From assembly GCF_021379005.1 (NCBI RefSeq), contig NZ_CP075171.1, forward strand, positions 2,728,001 through 2,792,000: a stretch of 64,000 bases of DNA, read 5' to 3'. Positions 52,826 through 62,119 of the stretch are shown here, piece after piece (position 1 is the first letter of the stretch; every line of letters begins with the position of its first letter). The DNA comes from Leptodesmis sichuanensis A121 (GTDB lineage: Bacteria; Cyanobacteriota; Cyanobacteriia; Leptolyngbyales; Leptolyngbyaceae). A program made the translations under genes and the position numbers. The notes beneath the pieces are model-generated. The model saw nothing but the letters and a program-made list of their open reading frames with translations, had not been told where the DNA came from and ran no database searches.

Positions 52826-54312
52826 CGTTCAAAAATTTCCTCCATTTCTACAAAAAATTTCTCGAACAGGTTGGCGACTAGCAATTTACGGTATTCGGCA
52901 CTGCCACGCAGATCGGTTAAGGGAGAAAAGGTGGTTTTCAAGGCGGCTTTTGCAGTCTGGATGGTTGAGTGATTCCAGGGTTGGCCGATGAGGGACTGTT
53001 CTACGGCGATCGCCCTTACCGGGGTGGCAGCAACTCCTCCATAAGCCAATCGAGCATGGATAATTTGCTGGTTAGCATCCAGGTCGATCGTGAAGGCAGC
53101 CGCAACAATGCTGATATCATCCGTGCCTCGTTTGCCGACTTTATAAGATTGACTGAGGCGACGAACTGCGCCAGAAGTGATCGTTTTAGCAATCCAAATT
53201 GAGGCAATCACTTCTCCGGGTTGCAACACGGTTTGACGGTAGCCTGTGAAGAAATCAGCGATCGCGACTCGTCGTTCTCCAGTGGCACTGACCAGTTGCA
53301 ACCTGGCATCTAGAGCCAGCAAGACGGGAGGCAGATCTCCGATCGGGGATGCCGTGCCAAGGTTGCCGCCCATCGTGGCCCGATTTCGTACCTGCCGAGC
53401 CGCAAACCAGTGCAGCATTTCATCCAGAGCTGGAAACACGCCTCGCAATCGATCTTCGATGTGACTTAAGGGCACCGCCGCACCGATTTCTACTGCGTCC
53501 GGCAGTTCGGCCAACGTCTTCAGTTCGGTCACGGCTTCCAGGGAAATCAGGATCGGGAAGGACTTTGTGTTGTTACTCAGTTCCAGTCCTAAATCCGTTG
53601 CCCCAGCGACCAGAGTGGCTGTGGGATGGGTTTGCAGCAGCGTTAATACTTCAGCCAGAGTAGTGGGACGATAGAATCGATCGCTGCCGTTGCTGTAATA
53701 AAGAGGAGACAATTCTGCGCTGGCCTGTTGCAGGCGAGCGCTAAAAGCATCACAGGGAGTTGCACCTGTCACCTGCTTGGCCGCCTTGCGAATGGGTAAA
53801 TAACCCGTACAGCGACAGAGATTTCCCTCCACAGAGACATCATCCACCGTGCGATCGTAATAAGCCGCAAACAGACTCATGATGAAGCCCGGAGTGCAGT
53901 AGCCACATTGGGAGCCACCCGTTTGCACCATGGCCGCCTGTACCGGATGCAGTTCCCCATTCGCCACACCTTCCACGGTGATGATTTCTCGATCGGCGAT
54001 CGCGGCGATCGGGATCAGACAGCTATTCATCGCCTGATAGTGCAACTGGCCGTCGCTGCCCTGACCCATCACAGCCACTGTACAGGCTCCACAGTCGCCA
54101 TCGCCACAGCCCTCCTTGGTGCCAATCCGTCCACTTTGCCGTAACCAGTCCAGCAGCGTCAGGGTAGGGGAAATATTTGTCAGACAAACGGCTTCCCCAT
54201 TCAGCGTAAACCGGAACTGCGGTTGTAAGTCTGGCATTTGCTCTGGCGCTTTGTTTGAACCCTGCACAACACTCACCGCCTGCTCCTCAACGATCAATCG
54301 CCTTTTGCCCAT
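52822..54312 (-). CDS. xdhA: Xanthine-dehydrogenase-type iron-sulfur/FAD subunit
   Basis: 496 residues from the ATG at 54312 (MGKRRLIVEEQ). Residues 30-190 hold two [2Fe-2S] sites: GCGDGDCGACTV and QCGYCTPGFIM ... NLCRCTGYLPI. The rest is the FAD domain (ATLVAGATDLGLEL, RNRATMGGNLGTASPIGDLPP). It transfers electrons from the Moco subunit to NAD or another acceptor. First gene of the operon; moeB lies upstream on the same strand, separated by a strong terminator. Confidence 0.95.
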   Translation of the reverse strand: MGKRRLIVEEQAVSVVQGSNKAPEQMPDLQPQFRFTLNGEAVCLTNISPTLTLLDWLRQSGRIGTKEGCGDGDCGACTVAVMGQGSDGQLHYQAMNSCLIPIAAIADREIITVEGVANGELHPVQAAMVQTGGSQCGYCTPGFIMSLFAAYYDRTVDDVSVEGNLCRCTGYLPIRKAAKQVTGATPCDAFSARLQQASAELSPLYYSNGSDRFYRPTTLAEVLTLLQTHPTATLVAGATDLGLELSNNTKSFPILISLEAVTELKTLAELPDAVEIGAAVPLSHIEDRLRGVFPALDEMLHWFAARQVRNRATMGGNLGTASPIGDLPPVLLALDARLQLVSATGERRVAIADFFTGYRQTVLQPGEVIASIWIAKTITSGAVRRLSQSYKVGKRGTDDISIVAAAFTIDLDANQQIIHARLAYGGVAATPVRAIAVEQSLIGQPWNHSTIQTAKAALKTTFSPLTDLRGSAEYRKLLVANLFEKFFVEMEEIFER

Positions 54313-54385
54313 CCTACCCCTAAGAGCATTTTGCAATCCAAAATCGCAAATCCAAAATCCAGAATCGTATTATCAATAACAAAAC

Positions 54386-54420
54386 GGCGATCGCTCAACC
54401 TTAGAGGTTCCGCGATCGCC
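54386..54420 (-). terminator. Terminator of moeB built from two HIP1 sites
   Basis: Perfect outer stem GGCGATCGC/GCGATCGCC (54386-54394 / 54412-54420) and inner stem AACCT/AGGTT. In the moeB direction it is followed by GTTTTGTTATT. Both outer arms are HIP1 octamers. Confidence 0.75.
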
Positions 54421-54454
54421 CAATTCACCTTTATCTCAGGAGTTATTTCAGTGG

Positions 54455-55627
54455 TTAATATTCCGGGACAGACGGATCAATTTCTCGGCTCCAGGCGAGG
54501 ATACCACCCTTCACATTGGTTCCCTCAATTCCAGCTTCCTTCAGAATGCTCAATGCCTTGGCCGATCGCATACCTGACTTACAATGAACAATTAGCTTTT
54601 GCCCATTCAGCAGGCTCCGCACCTTATCCACTCCGTTACCGCTTTCAATTTCGGACAGCGGTACCAGCACCGAGTGAGCAATCTTGGCAATTTCGTACTC
54701 ATTCGGATTGCGGACATCCAGCAACAGAAAATCGGTGTTCCCTTCATCGATCAACAATTGCAGTTGCTGCACAGTGATTTCTGGCAGATGAGCCTGTTGC
54801 TCAGCTTCGGCGGCTTTGGCTTGAGGAATGCCGCAGAACATTTCGTAGTCGATCAACTTGTCAATCACCGGACGCACGGGATTAGGCCGCAACTTCAGTT
54901 CCCGAAACGTCATGTTAAGGGCGTTGTATAGCAGCAGGCGACCGCTCAGGGTTTCTCCTTGCCCCAGAATAATCTTGACAGTTTCCGTGGCCTGAATCAC
55001 CCCAATCACGCCTGGCAGAATTCCCAACACGCCACCTTCGGCACAGGAGGGAACCAGTCCGGGTGGGGGAGGTTCGGGATACAGGTCGCGGTAGTTGGGG
55101 CCATCCTGGTAGTTGAAGACAGTGGCCTGTCCCTCAAAGCGGTAGATGGAGCCATAGACATTGGGCTTGCCGAGCAACACACAGGCATCATTCACTAGAT
55201 AGCGTGTTGGGAAGTTGTCGGTGCCGTCTACCACAATGTCATAGGGTTCAAACAGTTCCAGGGCGTTTTCGGCACTGAGGCGCGTTTCGTACAAATCCAC
55301 CTGGCAGAAGGGATTGATTTCCAGAATCCGATCTTTGGCAGACTGAATTTTGGGCTTGCCGACCCAGGAGGTGCCGTGAATCACCTGACGCTGCAGGTTG
55401 GAATGATCCACAACATCAAAATCAACCAGGCCGATACGGCCAATTCCAGCCGCAGCCAGGTAGAGCAACAGGGGTGAACCTAAACCACCCGTACCAATAC
55501 ACAGGACACTGGCGGCTTTCAGGCGTTTTTGCCCTTCCAGTCCGACTTCAGGCAGAATCAAGTGTCGCGAATAACGCTCATATTCTTGTTTGGAAAGCTG
55601 GATCTCGTCCAGATTGGGATTTAGCAT
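54455..55627 (-). CDS. moeB: MoeB/ThiF-type adenylyltransferase with rhodanese domain
   Basis: 390 residues. N-terminal E1-like domain: YSRHLILPEVGLEGQKRL, the ATP site GTGGLGSPLLLYLA, DFDVVDHSNLQRQV and DGTDNFPTRYLVND. C-terminal rhodanese domain with the catalytic Cys in VHCKSGMRS. It activates the C-terminal Gly of ubiquitin-like sulfur carriers (MoaD/ThiS) and supplies sulfur for molybdopterin or thiamine. The JAMM peptidase gene lies just upstream on the same strand and the molybdenum enzyme xdh just downstream, which fits a molybdopterin role. Confidence 0.93.
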   Translation of the reverse strand: MLNPNLDEIQLSKQEYERYSRHLILPEVGLEGQKRLKAASVLCIGTGGLGSPLLLYLAAAGIGRIGLVDFDVVDHSNLQRQVIHGTSWVGKPKIQSAKDRILEINPFCQVDLYETRLSAENALELFEPYDIVVDGTDNFPTRYLVNDACVLLGKPNVYGSIYRFEGQATVFNYQDGPNYRDLYPEPPPPGLVPSCAEGGVLGILPGVIGVIQATETVKIILGQGETLSGRLLLYNALNMTFRELKLRPNPVRPVIDKLIDYEMFCGIPQAKAAEAEQQAHLPEITVQQLQLLIDEGNTDFLLLDVRNPNEYEIAKIAHSVLVPLSEIESGNGVDKVRSLLNGQKLIVHCKSGMRSAKALSILKEAGIEGTNVKGGILAWSREIDPSVPEY

Positions 55628-55639
55628 GGTGACTTTAGT

Positions 55640-55700
55640 AAGTGAATAGAAAAAGGGGTTGGGGATTGGGGTTAGGGATTAGGGAGCGGGGATCAGGGAT
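55640..55700. repeat. Heptamer GGGATTA repeat
   Basis: Degenerate GGATTGG/GGATTAG units between moeB and the JAMM gene, partly extending into the 3' end of the latter; the same family lies at 11445-11475 and 59540-59556. Confidence 0.55.
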
Positions 55701-56175
55701 CGAGAACCATGAGTTCTTCGGGTTGGAATTGATGGTGGTCATCAAGTTGCCAGCTATAGGTTTCCCCAACTTCGCCTTGCCGTATAGACAGAATAACGTA
55801 AGAGTATTGCGGCCATGCCAGTTGGCGATCGCACTCAGACGGCAAAGCGGGATGATCGGGATGGGAGTGATAGATCCCAATAATATCCATACCGCGATCG
55901 CGGGCATCTCGCATGGCTACCAGCATTTCTTCAGGAGAAATCCAGTAGCGACGTACTTTGGTGATCGAGGGATTGGCTGCCATTTCACTGGCAATCTGTT
56001 TGTCCCAGGCATTTTGGGCTGCCCGAACTTCTACCAATCTATTCCCTTCTGGCTCGGTAAATCCAAGTAACAATCCACAACATTCCTCGGGGTAAACCTG
56101 TTTTGCGTGGGATTGCATCGCTTGAAGATGATCTGCATTGAGCTTTAATGGCACGGCTTGAAAGCAATGAATCAA
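55693..56175 (-). CDS. M67-family JAMM metallopeptidase
   Basis: 160 residues. JAMM motif complete: Glu in YPEECCGLLLG and HSHPDHPALPSECD (H-x-H-x10-D zinc site). Bacterial members trim a C-terminal extension from ubiquitin-like sulfur carriers or release Cys from them. It is next to a MoeB-rhodanese gene, the usual pairing. The gap to moeB is 65 bp of heptamer repeats. Sulfur-carrier genes are not in the window. Confidence 0.92.
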   Translation of the reverse strand: MIHCFQAVPLKLNADHLQAMQSHAKQVYPEECCGLLLGFTEPEGNRLVEVRAAQNAWDKQIASEMAANPSITKVRRYWISPEEMLVAMRDARDRGMDIIGIYHSHPDHPALPSECDRQLAWPQYSYVILSIRQGEVGETYSWQLDDHHQFQPEELMVLDP

Positions 56176-56496
56176 TGAAGGTGGCTGAGATGTTAGGCCA
56201 TGATTCCAGGTCTGTTCCTCAGCAACCTATTTTAGGGTGGCCCAGAGCCGATGTTCGTAGAGTTACTGAAATACACTAAACCTTAATGAAGAGATTAAGA
56301 GATAAAGAATACTCTTTGTTAAGAAACTAACTGTAGAACAGGGCAGAAGTTGGTTGACTGACAAATCTTTTGCCCCACATCCCTAAATCCCTTCACCCAC
56401 AAAGGGTGAAGAGACTTCAACCCGAAAACCAGGATCGAAACCCCCTCGCCCGCTCTGGGCGAGGGGTTGGAGTGAGGGCAGTGCGAGTTTTGTCAG
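56176..56496. other. Spacer with two repeat hairpins
   Basis: 321 bp with no gene. CTTCACCC/GGGTGAAG (56391-56411) and CCCCTCGCCC/GGGCGAGGGG (56442-56466) form perfect stems of a kind found scattered in cyanobacterial genomes. The second one, followed by GTTTCG on the minus strand, could terminate the gene at 56497-56892. Confidence 0.5.
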
Positions 56497-56892
56497 TCAA
56501 TCAGGAAGTACACACAGACTTTGATACTCATTCGGCAGAAGTAACATACCGTTAACCAGCCAGAGTGTCAGGTCATCCAGGCTGCGATCCACCGCATCCA
56601 ATTCTTTGCAGATGATTACTTTGCTGGTTCCCGGTGTTTTACAGGTCAAAACTCCAGAACCATTGTCAGCACATTTTATGTGCCAGATTTGAAAGGGTTC
56701 CAGGGAGCGGTATTGCAGCTTAATCCGGAATTGGTAATAGGCGATCGCGGTCAGTAAGCCGCTACATTGGGTACGATCGCATAACCACTTGACTCCATCG
56801 GTAAACACAAACTGATGTAAACAGTGTTGATACCAGCCGTCGATCGCCGTGAACTGACTTAACCCTAATTGCAATTCCTGTTTCGTTAACAA
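56497..56892 (-). CDS. DUF6876-like protein
   Basis: 131 residues. TTG start at 56892 supported by AGGAGA 7 bases upstream; there is no in-frame ATG near the N-terminus. Family-like pattern: LGLSQFTAIDGWYQHCLHQFVFTDGVKWLCD, LLTAIAYYQFRIKLQ, FQIWHIKC, LTLWLVNGMLLLPNEYQSL. Cytosolic; function unknown. It stands alone. Confidence 0.65.
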   Translation of the reverse strand: MLTKQELQLGLSQFTAIDGWYQHCLHQFVFTDGVKWLCDRTQCSGLLTAIAYYQFRIKLQYRSLEPFQIWHIKCADNGSGVLTCKTPGTSKVIICKELDAVDRSLDDLTLWLVNGMLLLPNEYQSLCVLPD

Positions 56893-57150
56893 AGCTCTTT
56901 CTCCTGTTGCAGCATAAGCATGAACAGGTAGAGCACCCGATTGGAAAACCTGTTGGTAGAGAGTTTACTTGGTAGAGATCTCAGATTTAGAGTGCCCAAA
57001 GCATATTGGAGTTAAACGACTGGCTAGAAAATGGGGTAGTTACAAAGATTTGTTGCCAATCAGGGTGCTCAGGTTAACCGGTTTTTGGGGGCTATCTAGA
57101 GGACGATATTTTGCTTATAAAATAAGCTTGCTGGCTGACCTAAATCCTTT

Positions 57151-58482
57151 ATGGCGATCGCCCCCTTAAAATCGCTCCGTCACAAGCTGACAAATGAGCC
57201 TTCACGATGGGTGCTGGTAGCCGTTGTGCTGCAGACCGTAGGAACGATCGGGCTTTCCGCCTGCACATCCAGTTCAACTGCACAGTTGGGAGGCAATGCC
57301 CCCGTCTCTCAAGCAACGATCGTGACGTTGCGGTTCAGCGGTTGGCAGAGTAATCCCAACGAAGGAAAACTTCTGGGTCAACTGCTGCGAGACTTTGAAG
57401 CCAAAAATCCAACCATTAAAGTTAAGTACGAAGCGATCAACAGCGAGTACATGGATGTGATTCGCACTCGGCTGATTGGGGAGGTCGCTCCCGATGTGTT
57501 TTATTTGGAAGCGTTTGAAGCTCCCAAATTGATGAAATCTGGGGTTTTAGAACCACTGGATCCTTACATTACTGCCGATTTTCACCTGGAGGACTTGCAA
57601 CCGTCTCTGCTCAGAGCCTTTCAGTCGGAGGGCAAGCTCTATGGAGTGCCCAAAGATTTTTCCACCCTGGCACTGTTCTACAATCGGCGATCGCTGGCTG
57701 CCGCCGGGATCTCTCAACCTCCGCAAACCTGGGATGACCTGTTAACCGTCTCCAAACGCCTGACCATCCAGAAGCCGGGAGGCAGTAAACAGTATGGCTT
57801 TGGTCTTGCTCCCGAATTAGCACGGCAGCAATTTATGATTCAGGCATTTGGCGGCAAGTTGGTGAATCAGTATGGCTATGCGGCTTTTGCCACTCCAGAG
57901 GGAGTGAAAGGATTAGCGTTGGTCGTTGATCAATACCGTCGCGATCGCTCCTCCGCCCAACCCACAGATGTAGGAGCTACTTGGGGCAGTGAAATGTTAG
58001 GCCAGGAAAAAGCGGCAATGGTGATTGAAGGGCCGTGGTCAATTCCCTATTTCAAGGAAACCTTTCCCAACCTCTCCTACGGCACGGCAGAAGTTCCTAC
58101 CATCAATGGCAAGCAGGGCACCATGGCGTTTACGGTGGCCTATGTGATGAACCGTCAGTCCAAACATAAACAAGCCGCCTGGACATTGATTCGTTATTTA
58201 ACCGACAAACAGGGCATGAAAGCCTGGGCCAAACAGGGATTAGCTTTACCATCCCGACGATCGCTCCTGGCGGAACTGGGGTATGATCGTGACCCACTCT
58301 ATGCTCCCTTCGTCAAAGGATCTGCCTATGCCACGATCTGGCAGGCGGGCGAGAATCTACCCACCATCCGCACGAACTTCAATAACCAGTTCGTCAGTGC
58401 CCTGTTAGGTGAGCAACCCCTACCCACGGCCATGAAACGAGCACAGGACACAGCCAACCGGGAGATTTATCTGGCCAATTAG
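57151..58482 (+). CDS. Sugar ABC transporter substrate-binding lipoprotein
   Basis: 443 residues, MalE-like (family 1). The signal ends in a lipobox (TIGLSACTSS). Motifs: TLRFSGWQSNPNEGKLLGQL, DVFYLEAFEAPKLMKSGVL, YGVPKDFSTLALFYNR, GQEKAAMVIEGPWSIPYF and AFTVAYVMNRQSKHKQAAW. First gene of a binding protein/permease/permease set. The layout resembles compatible-solute or oligosaccharide importers such as ggtBCD, but the ligand cannot be assigned. Confidence 0.92.
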   Translation: MAIAPLKSLRHKLTNEPSRWVLVAVVLQTVGTIGLSACTSSSTAQLGGNAPVSQATIVTLRFSGWQSNPNEGKLLGQLLRDFEAKNPTIKVKYEAINSEYMDVIRTRLIGEVAPDVFYLEAFEAPKLMKSGVLEPLDPYITADFHLEDLQPSLLRAFQSEGKLYGVPKDFSTLALFYNRRSLAAAGISQPPQTWDDLLTVSKRLTIQKPGGSKQYGFGLAPELARQQFMIQAFGGKLVNQYGYAAFATPEGVKGLALVVDQYRRDRSSAQPTDVGATWGSEMLGQEKAAMVIEGPWSIPYFKETFPNLSYGTAEVPTINGKQGTMAFTVAYVMNRQSKHKQAAWTLIRYLTDKQGMKAWAKQGLALPSRRSLLAELGYDRDPLYAPFVKGSAYATIWQAGENLPTIRTNFNNQFVSALLGEQPLPTAMKRAQDTANREIYLAN

Positions 58483-58640
58483 TTAGTTGCAAGTTAAGTT
58501 TTGATGCCTGTGATGTGATTGATCTCAGCGATCGCACCAGCGATTTTGGTGGAGGTAGTGGTTCTGGTAGTGGCGGGATTGATTAAGCTGGTAATGCCCT
58601 AGTCCTAATCCCAATTCCAAAATCTAAAATCCAAAATCGT

Positions 58641-59552
58641 ATGAATTCCTCAATTCAGCAATTCTGGGCACGACAACGCGATCGCGAAGCTATCACTGGC
58701 TACCTATTTATGGCTCCGACGATGATTGTTGCGGGAGTTTTTTTAATCCTGCCCGTTGTATTTGCGGTTATTTTATCGTTTTACCAAGTCCAATTACTGG
58801 GGGAAGTGAGTTTCCGATTTCTGGGCTTGAAAAACTTTATTCGTATGTTCAGTGATGAACGAGTCTGGATCGCTCTGAAAAATACGGCTGAATATGCCCT
58901 GATTGTTGTTCCAGTTCAAACTATTCTAGCATTGACCTTAGCACTCATTCTAAATAGTCAGATTCGCGGCAAACATTGGTTCAGGATTATTTTCTTTTTG
59001 CCCACTGTAACTTCTTCAGCCGTCCTCACTTTAATCTTCATGTGGATTTATAACTCCAATGGATTACTGAATACCATTCTCAGTTTTTTAGGCTTGCCAT
59101 CTTATAACTGGCTAGGCGATCCAGCCGTCGCCTTGAAAGGCATCATGATCATGAATATCTGGTCAACAGCTCCCCTATTTATGGTGATTTACCTGGCCGC
59201 TTTGCAGGATATTCCAGAGTCGCTTTATGAAGCCGCTACGTTAGATGGTGCCAGCCAGTGGGAGAAATTGTGGTACATTACCTTACCGTTTCTGCAGCCT
59301 GTTACTTTCTTTGTGGTCGTCATGGGCATGATCGGCACCTTTCAACTGTTCGACCAGTCCTACATTTTCTCAGCCGGATCCGGTGGCCCCAATAACTCCA
59401 CACTGACGATCGTGCTTCTGATTTACCAATACGCCTTCAAAAGCCTCGACATGGGCTATGCGCTGGCTCTGACTCTGGTACTGGCACTGATATTAATTAC
59501 AGTGACCTTCGTACAACGTAAAGTCTTTGGTGAAGAGCGGTTGGGGGATTAG
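58641..59552 (+). CDS. Sugar ABC transporter permease (MalF type)
   Basis: 303 residues, six predicted helices. The ATPase-contact EAA loop is LYEAATLDGASQWEKLWYITLP. Starts MNSSIQQFWARQRDREAITGY. Located 158 bp after the binding-protein gene, with a heptamer repeat in the gap. Its last codons (GAG CGG TTG GGG GAT TAG) run into a GGGATTA-type repeat, so the C-terminus has been shaped by that repeat. Confidence 0.93.
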   Translation: MNSSIQQFWARQRDREAITGYLFMAPTMIVAGVFLILPVVFAVILSFYQVQLLGEVSFRFLGLKNFIRMFSDERVWIALKNTAEYALIVVPVQTILALTLALILNSQIRGKHWFRIIFFLPTVTSSAVLTLIFMWIYNSNGLLNTILSFLGLPSYNWLGDPAVALKGIMIMNIWSTAPLFMVIYLAALQDIPESLYEAATLDGASQWEKLWYITLPFLQPVTFFVVVMGMIGTFQLFDQSYIFSAGSGGPNNSTLTIVLLIYQYAFKSLDMGYALALTLVLALILITVTFVQRKVFGEERLGD

Positions 59553-59557
59553 GGATT

Positions 59558-60388
59558 GTGAAAAACTTCCACTGGACAACTGGCTTCCTCTACGGCGTAC
59601 TGATTCTCTATGCGGTGATTACGATCCTGCCGTTCGCATGGGCGTTGTCTGCGTCCTTCAAACCGCTGGCAGAAATTGCGGCGGGGGGAGCAAATTTGAT
59701 CCCCCAAACGTTTACCTGGGAGAACTATCGGACGATCTTTTTGCAGGAGCCATTGTTTGGTCGCTGGTTGTTGAACAGCACGATCGCGGCGATCTCTATT
59801 ACCCTGTTCAATTTGCTGTTTAACTCAATGGCTGGATATGCCCTGGCCAGAATTTCCTTTCCTGGCAATCAGGTTTGGTTCTGGATAATTCTGGCCGCTT
59901 TGATGATTCCTGGACAGGTTACCTTACTCCCCAAGTTTTTAATTCTGAAGTCGCTCGGTTGGTTGAATACCTACATGGGATTGATTGCGCCAGCAACGGT
60001 GAATGCTACCTTCATCTTCATGATGCGGCAGTTCTTCATCAACTTTCCCAAAGAACTGGAAGAAGCTGCTGCCCTGGATGGCCTGGGTCGCTTTGAAACC
60101 TTCTTCCGGGTTGTCCTGCCCTTAGCCAAACCTGCTCTCGCTGCCCAAACCATTTTTGTATTTATGGCTGCCTGGAACGAATTTCTCATGCCCCTCGTGA
60201 TCATGGCCAATCCCGAAATGTTTACGCTTCCTGTGGGTCTGAATGCTTTCAAAGGGCAGTACATCAGCTACTGGAACTACATCATGGCGGCCTCAATGAT
60301 CTTTACACTTCCGGCTCTCGCCATCTATGCATTTTTCAATCGCTACTTCATTCAAGGACTGAGTTTTACAGGGGGCAAGAATGGATAG
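59558..60388 (+). CDS. Sugar ABC transporter permease (MalG type)
   Basis: 276 residues, GTG start 5 bp after the MalF-type stop. Helices and the EAA loop LEEAAALDGLGRFETFFRVVLP are clear; the C-terminus YFIQGLSFTGGKNG is typical for the subfamily. Together with the two preceding genes it forms a type-I importer that needs an ATPase (MsmK/UgpC type) encoded elsewhere. Confidence 0.93.
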   Translation: MKNFHWTTGFLYGVLILYAVITILPFAWALSASFKPLAEIAAGGANLIPQTFTWENYRTIFLQEPLFGRWLLNSTIAAISITLFNLLFNSMAGYALARISFPGNQVWFWIILAALMIPGQVTLLPKFLILKSLGWLNTYMGLIAPATVNATFIFMMRQFFINFPKELEEAAALDGLGRFETFFRVVLPLAKPALAAQTIFVFMAAWNEFLMPLVIMANPEMFTLPVGLNAFKGQYISYWNYIMAASMIFTLPALAIYAFFNRYFIQGLSFTGGKNG

Positions 60389-60495
60389 CACAACCCACCC
60401 TGCAATAGGGGCATAGCATGAGGTCAGATGTCCAGCATGGCTTCACCCGCTGATGATCGACTGAGTACTCACGCTGAGATCCAAAATCCAAAATC

Positions 60496-61542
60496 CTAGA
60501 ATCCTTTCCTAACTAGAAACTGGTGGAAGCAGTTTTGTAATGCGGTTTCGGAGCAAAAAGTTTCTGCAAAGCCTTTGCCATTGCTACCCAGAAAATTACA
60601 TTTGTTGGGATTACTCCAGAGGTCGTCAATTGCTTTAGCCAAAGCTTCTGGTCGATCAGATGGGTAGAGGATGGCGTTGGAGTTATGAAAGGCATAGTCA
60701 CTGATGCCGGGTACATCTGCGGTGATCAGCGCTTTGCTGAACTGCATGGCCGTTACCAGAAGGTCGTAATCACAGCAGGGTTGCGGCTCTGATAAGGGGA
60801 CAACCACAAATCGGGAATATTGCAGGACGTTCAATCTGAAGTTGGGTGAGAGATTGGTTAGCAGCAAGATATTGGCAGGAATGACCAGTCCTCTCAGGCA
60901 GTGCGGTTCAGTCACTATCACCATCCGTATATTGGGCAGATGGTGTAGGGCTGCGATCGCAGTCTGGCATTCCTGGCGCGATCGCACCACAACGCATCCA
61001 TAATCCCCAGGAATTAACGGCTCTGCAGGTAAAGCATTGGGGATAGTCACACTCCAGTGAACTCGTTCAAACCGAGTGGGGGAAATCCCAAAATAGTCTG
61101 CATACAACTGCTTATCAGTACGGGAATGAATCGTGAATTGCTGGATTTGAGGGAACGCCCATTGCATCAACCAGGATAATGGCCCCTGGGGTAAGGTCAG
61201 GAAGTGAAAAGACCAGGCAATATGATGCACTTTCACCCCCTGGAAAGCGGCGAACAGAGTACACCAGAGCGACAGGTAAGGTTCAGCCGTAATTAATAAG
61301 TTGGCTTGCTGCCGTTTCACAGTTTGGATAGCCCGCCAACTGGCCAGGATGCTTCTCCAACCAGGAGGCAACCATTTCTCCAGGCGATAACGAGGATGGT
61401 CATTACACACATACCAGTGGCGTGGAGTTGACTCATGGGCAATGACTTGGAGCCAGCGATCGCTTGGCGATGGAACACAACAGACAATCCGGGAAATTGC
61501 CGGAGCAACTGGAACAGAGTCTCGAGACACAGCAATAGACAT
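60496..61542 (-). CDS. Glycosyltransferase (GT4-like)
   Basis: 348 residues, ATG at 61542. The N-terminal half shows a Rossmann-like pattern (LITAEPYLSLWCTLFAAFQGVKV). The C-terminal half has the donor-site pattern of GT-B enzymes: VVPLSEPQPCCDYDLLVTAMQFSKALITADVPGISDYAFHNSNAILYPS, then DRPEALAKAIDDLW. Probably transfers a sugar to a cell-surface glycan. Convergent to the sugar permease genes; no other polysaccharide genes nearby. Confidence 0.8.
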   Translation of the reverse strand: MSIAVSRDSVPVAPAISRIVCCVPSPSDRWLQVIAHESTPRHWYVCNDHPRYRLEKWLPPGWRSILASWRAIQTVKRQQANLLITAEPYLSLWCTLFAAFQGVKVHHIAWSFHFLTLPQGPLSWLMQWAFPQIQQFTIHSRTDKQLYADYFGISPTRFERVHWSVTIPNALPAEPLIPGDYGCVVVRSRQECQTAIAALHHLPNIRMVIVTEPHCLRGLVIPANILLLTNLSPNFRLNVLQYSRFVVVPLSEPQPCCDYDLLVTAMQFSKALITADVPGISDYAFHNSNAILYPSDRPEALAKAIDDLWSNPNKCNFLGSNGKGFAETFCSETALQNCFHQFLVRKGF

Positions 61543-61549
61543 ATCAGGG

Positions 61550-61762
61550 TCAATAAGAAAAAGCTGCCAAGGTTGCGACCTCGTAGCTCAATGTTTGGGT
61601 AAAGTAACGACTGCCGCCCTGATACTCATTAATCATTACTGCTTGCCCAACACCTTTCAGATGAGAGCACGGAGACTTTTGCCAATCTTCAAAAGTCTGC
61701 TGAATTTCACGTATTTGCTTGAATTCTTCTTTAAAGTCTTTACTAAAGGAGCGTGAATCCAA
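61550..61762 (-). CDS. Possible small protein
   Basis: 70 codons from a TTG (MDSRSFSKDFKEEFKQIREI), ending YEVATLAAFSY. It lies 7 bp upstream of the glycosyltransferase. Composition looks coding, but there is no ATG start until residue 43 and no family recognised. It may be real, a fragment, or chance. Confidence 0.3.
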   Translation of the reverse strand: MDSRSFSKDFKEEFKQIREIQQTFEDWQKSPCSHLKGVGQAVMINEYQGGSRYFTQTLSYEVATLAAFSY

Positions 61763-61781
61763 TCAGCAGCACTGCATTCAC

Positions 61782-62003
61782 CTAACTAATTCCTTTTTGC
61801 TGGAAAGCTTCCTGAGCCTGAACCAATTGTTCAGCCGATAAGCCCTTAGCCAGCAGGAGAAAATCTGGAGTTACTGCGGCTGGCGTACCTTCCCGACGCA
61901 CATTGACCCCGGTTATGGCAGCAATCAGGCCCAATCCTGCGGCTCCCATCAGACTACCGGCCAAAGCTATACCAACTACATTTGTGATCGCACTGGCATC
62001 CAT
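61782..62003 (-). CDS. Small membrane protein, unknown function
   Basis: 73 residues, ATG at 62003. A Gly/Ala-rich membrane helix (VVGIALAGSLMGAAGLGLIAAITGV) is followed by a short soluble tail (LLLAKGLSAEQLVQAQEAFQ). No family recognised. The gap to the pentapeptide gene is 116 bp. Confidence 0.55.
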   Translation of the reverse strand: MDASAITNVVGIALAGSLMGAAGLGLIAAITGVNVRREGTPAAVTPDFLLLAKGLSAEQLVQAQEAFQQKGIS

Positions 62004-62119
62004 TGCACCGCCGACCCCATGATGTCATTGCTCCCTCCAGTCCTACTTCAAACCACTGTTTGAATCATCGCGATCCTGCAGGAATCTGACCTCTTTCAAG
62101 AGAGAGAACCTGCGCCCTC

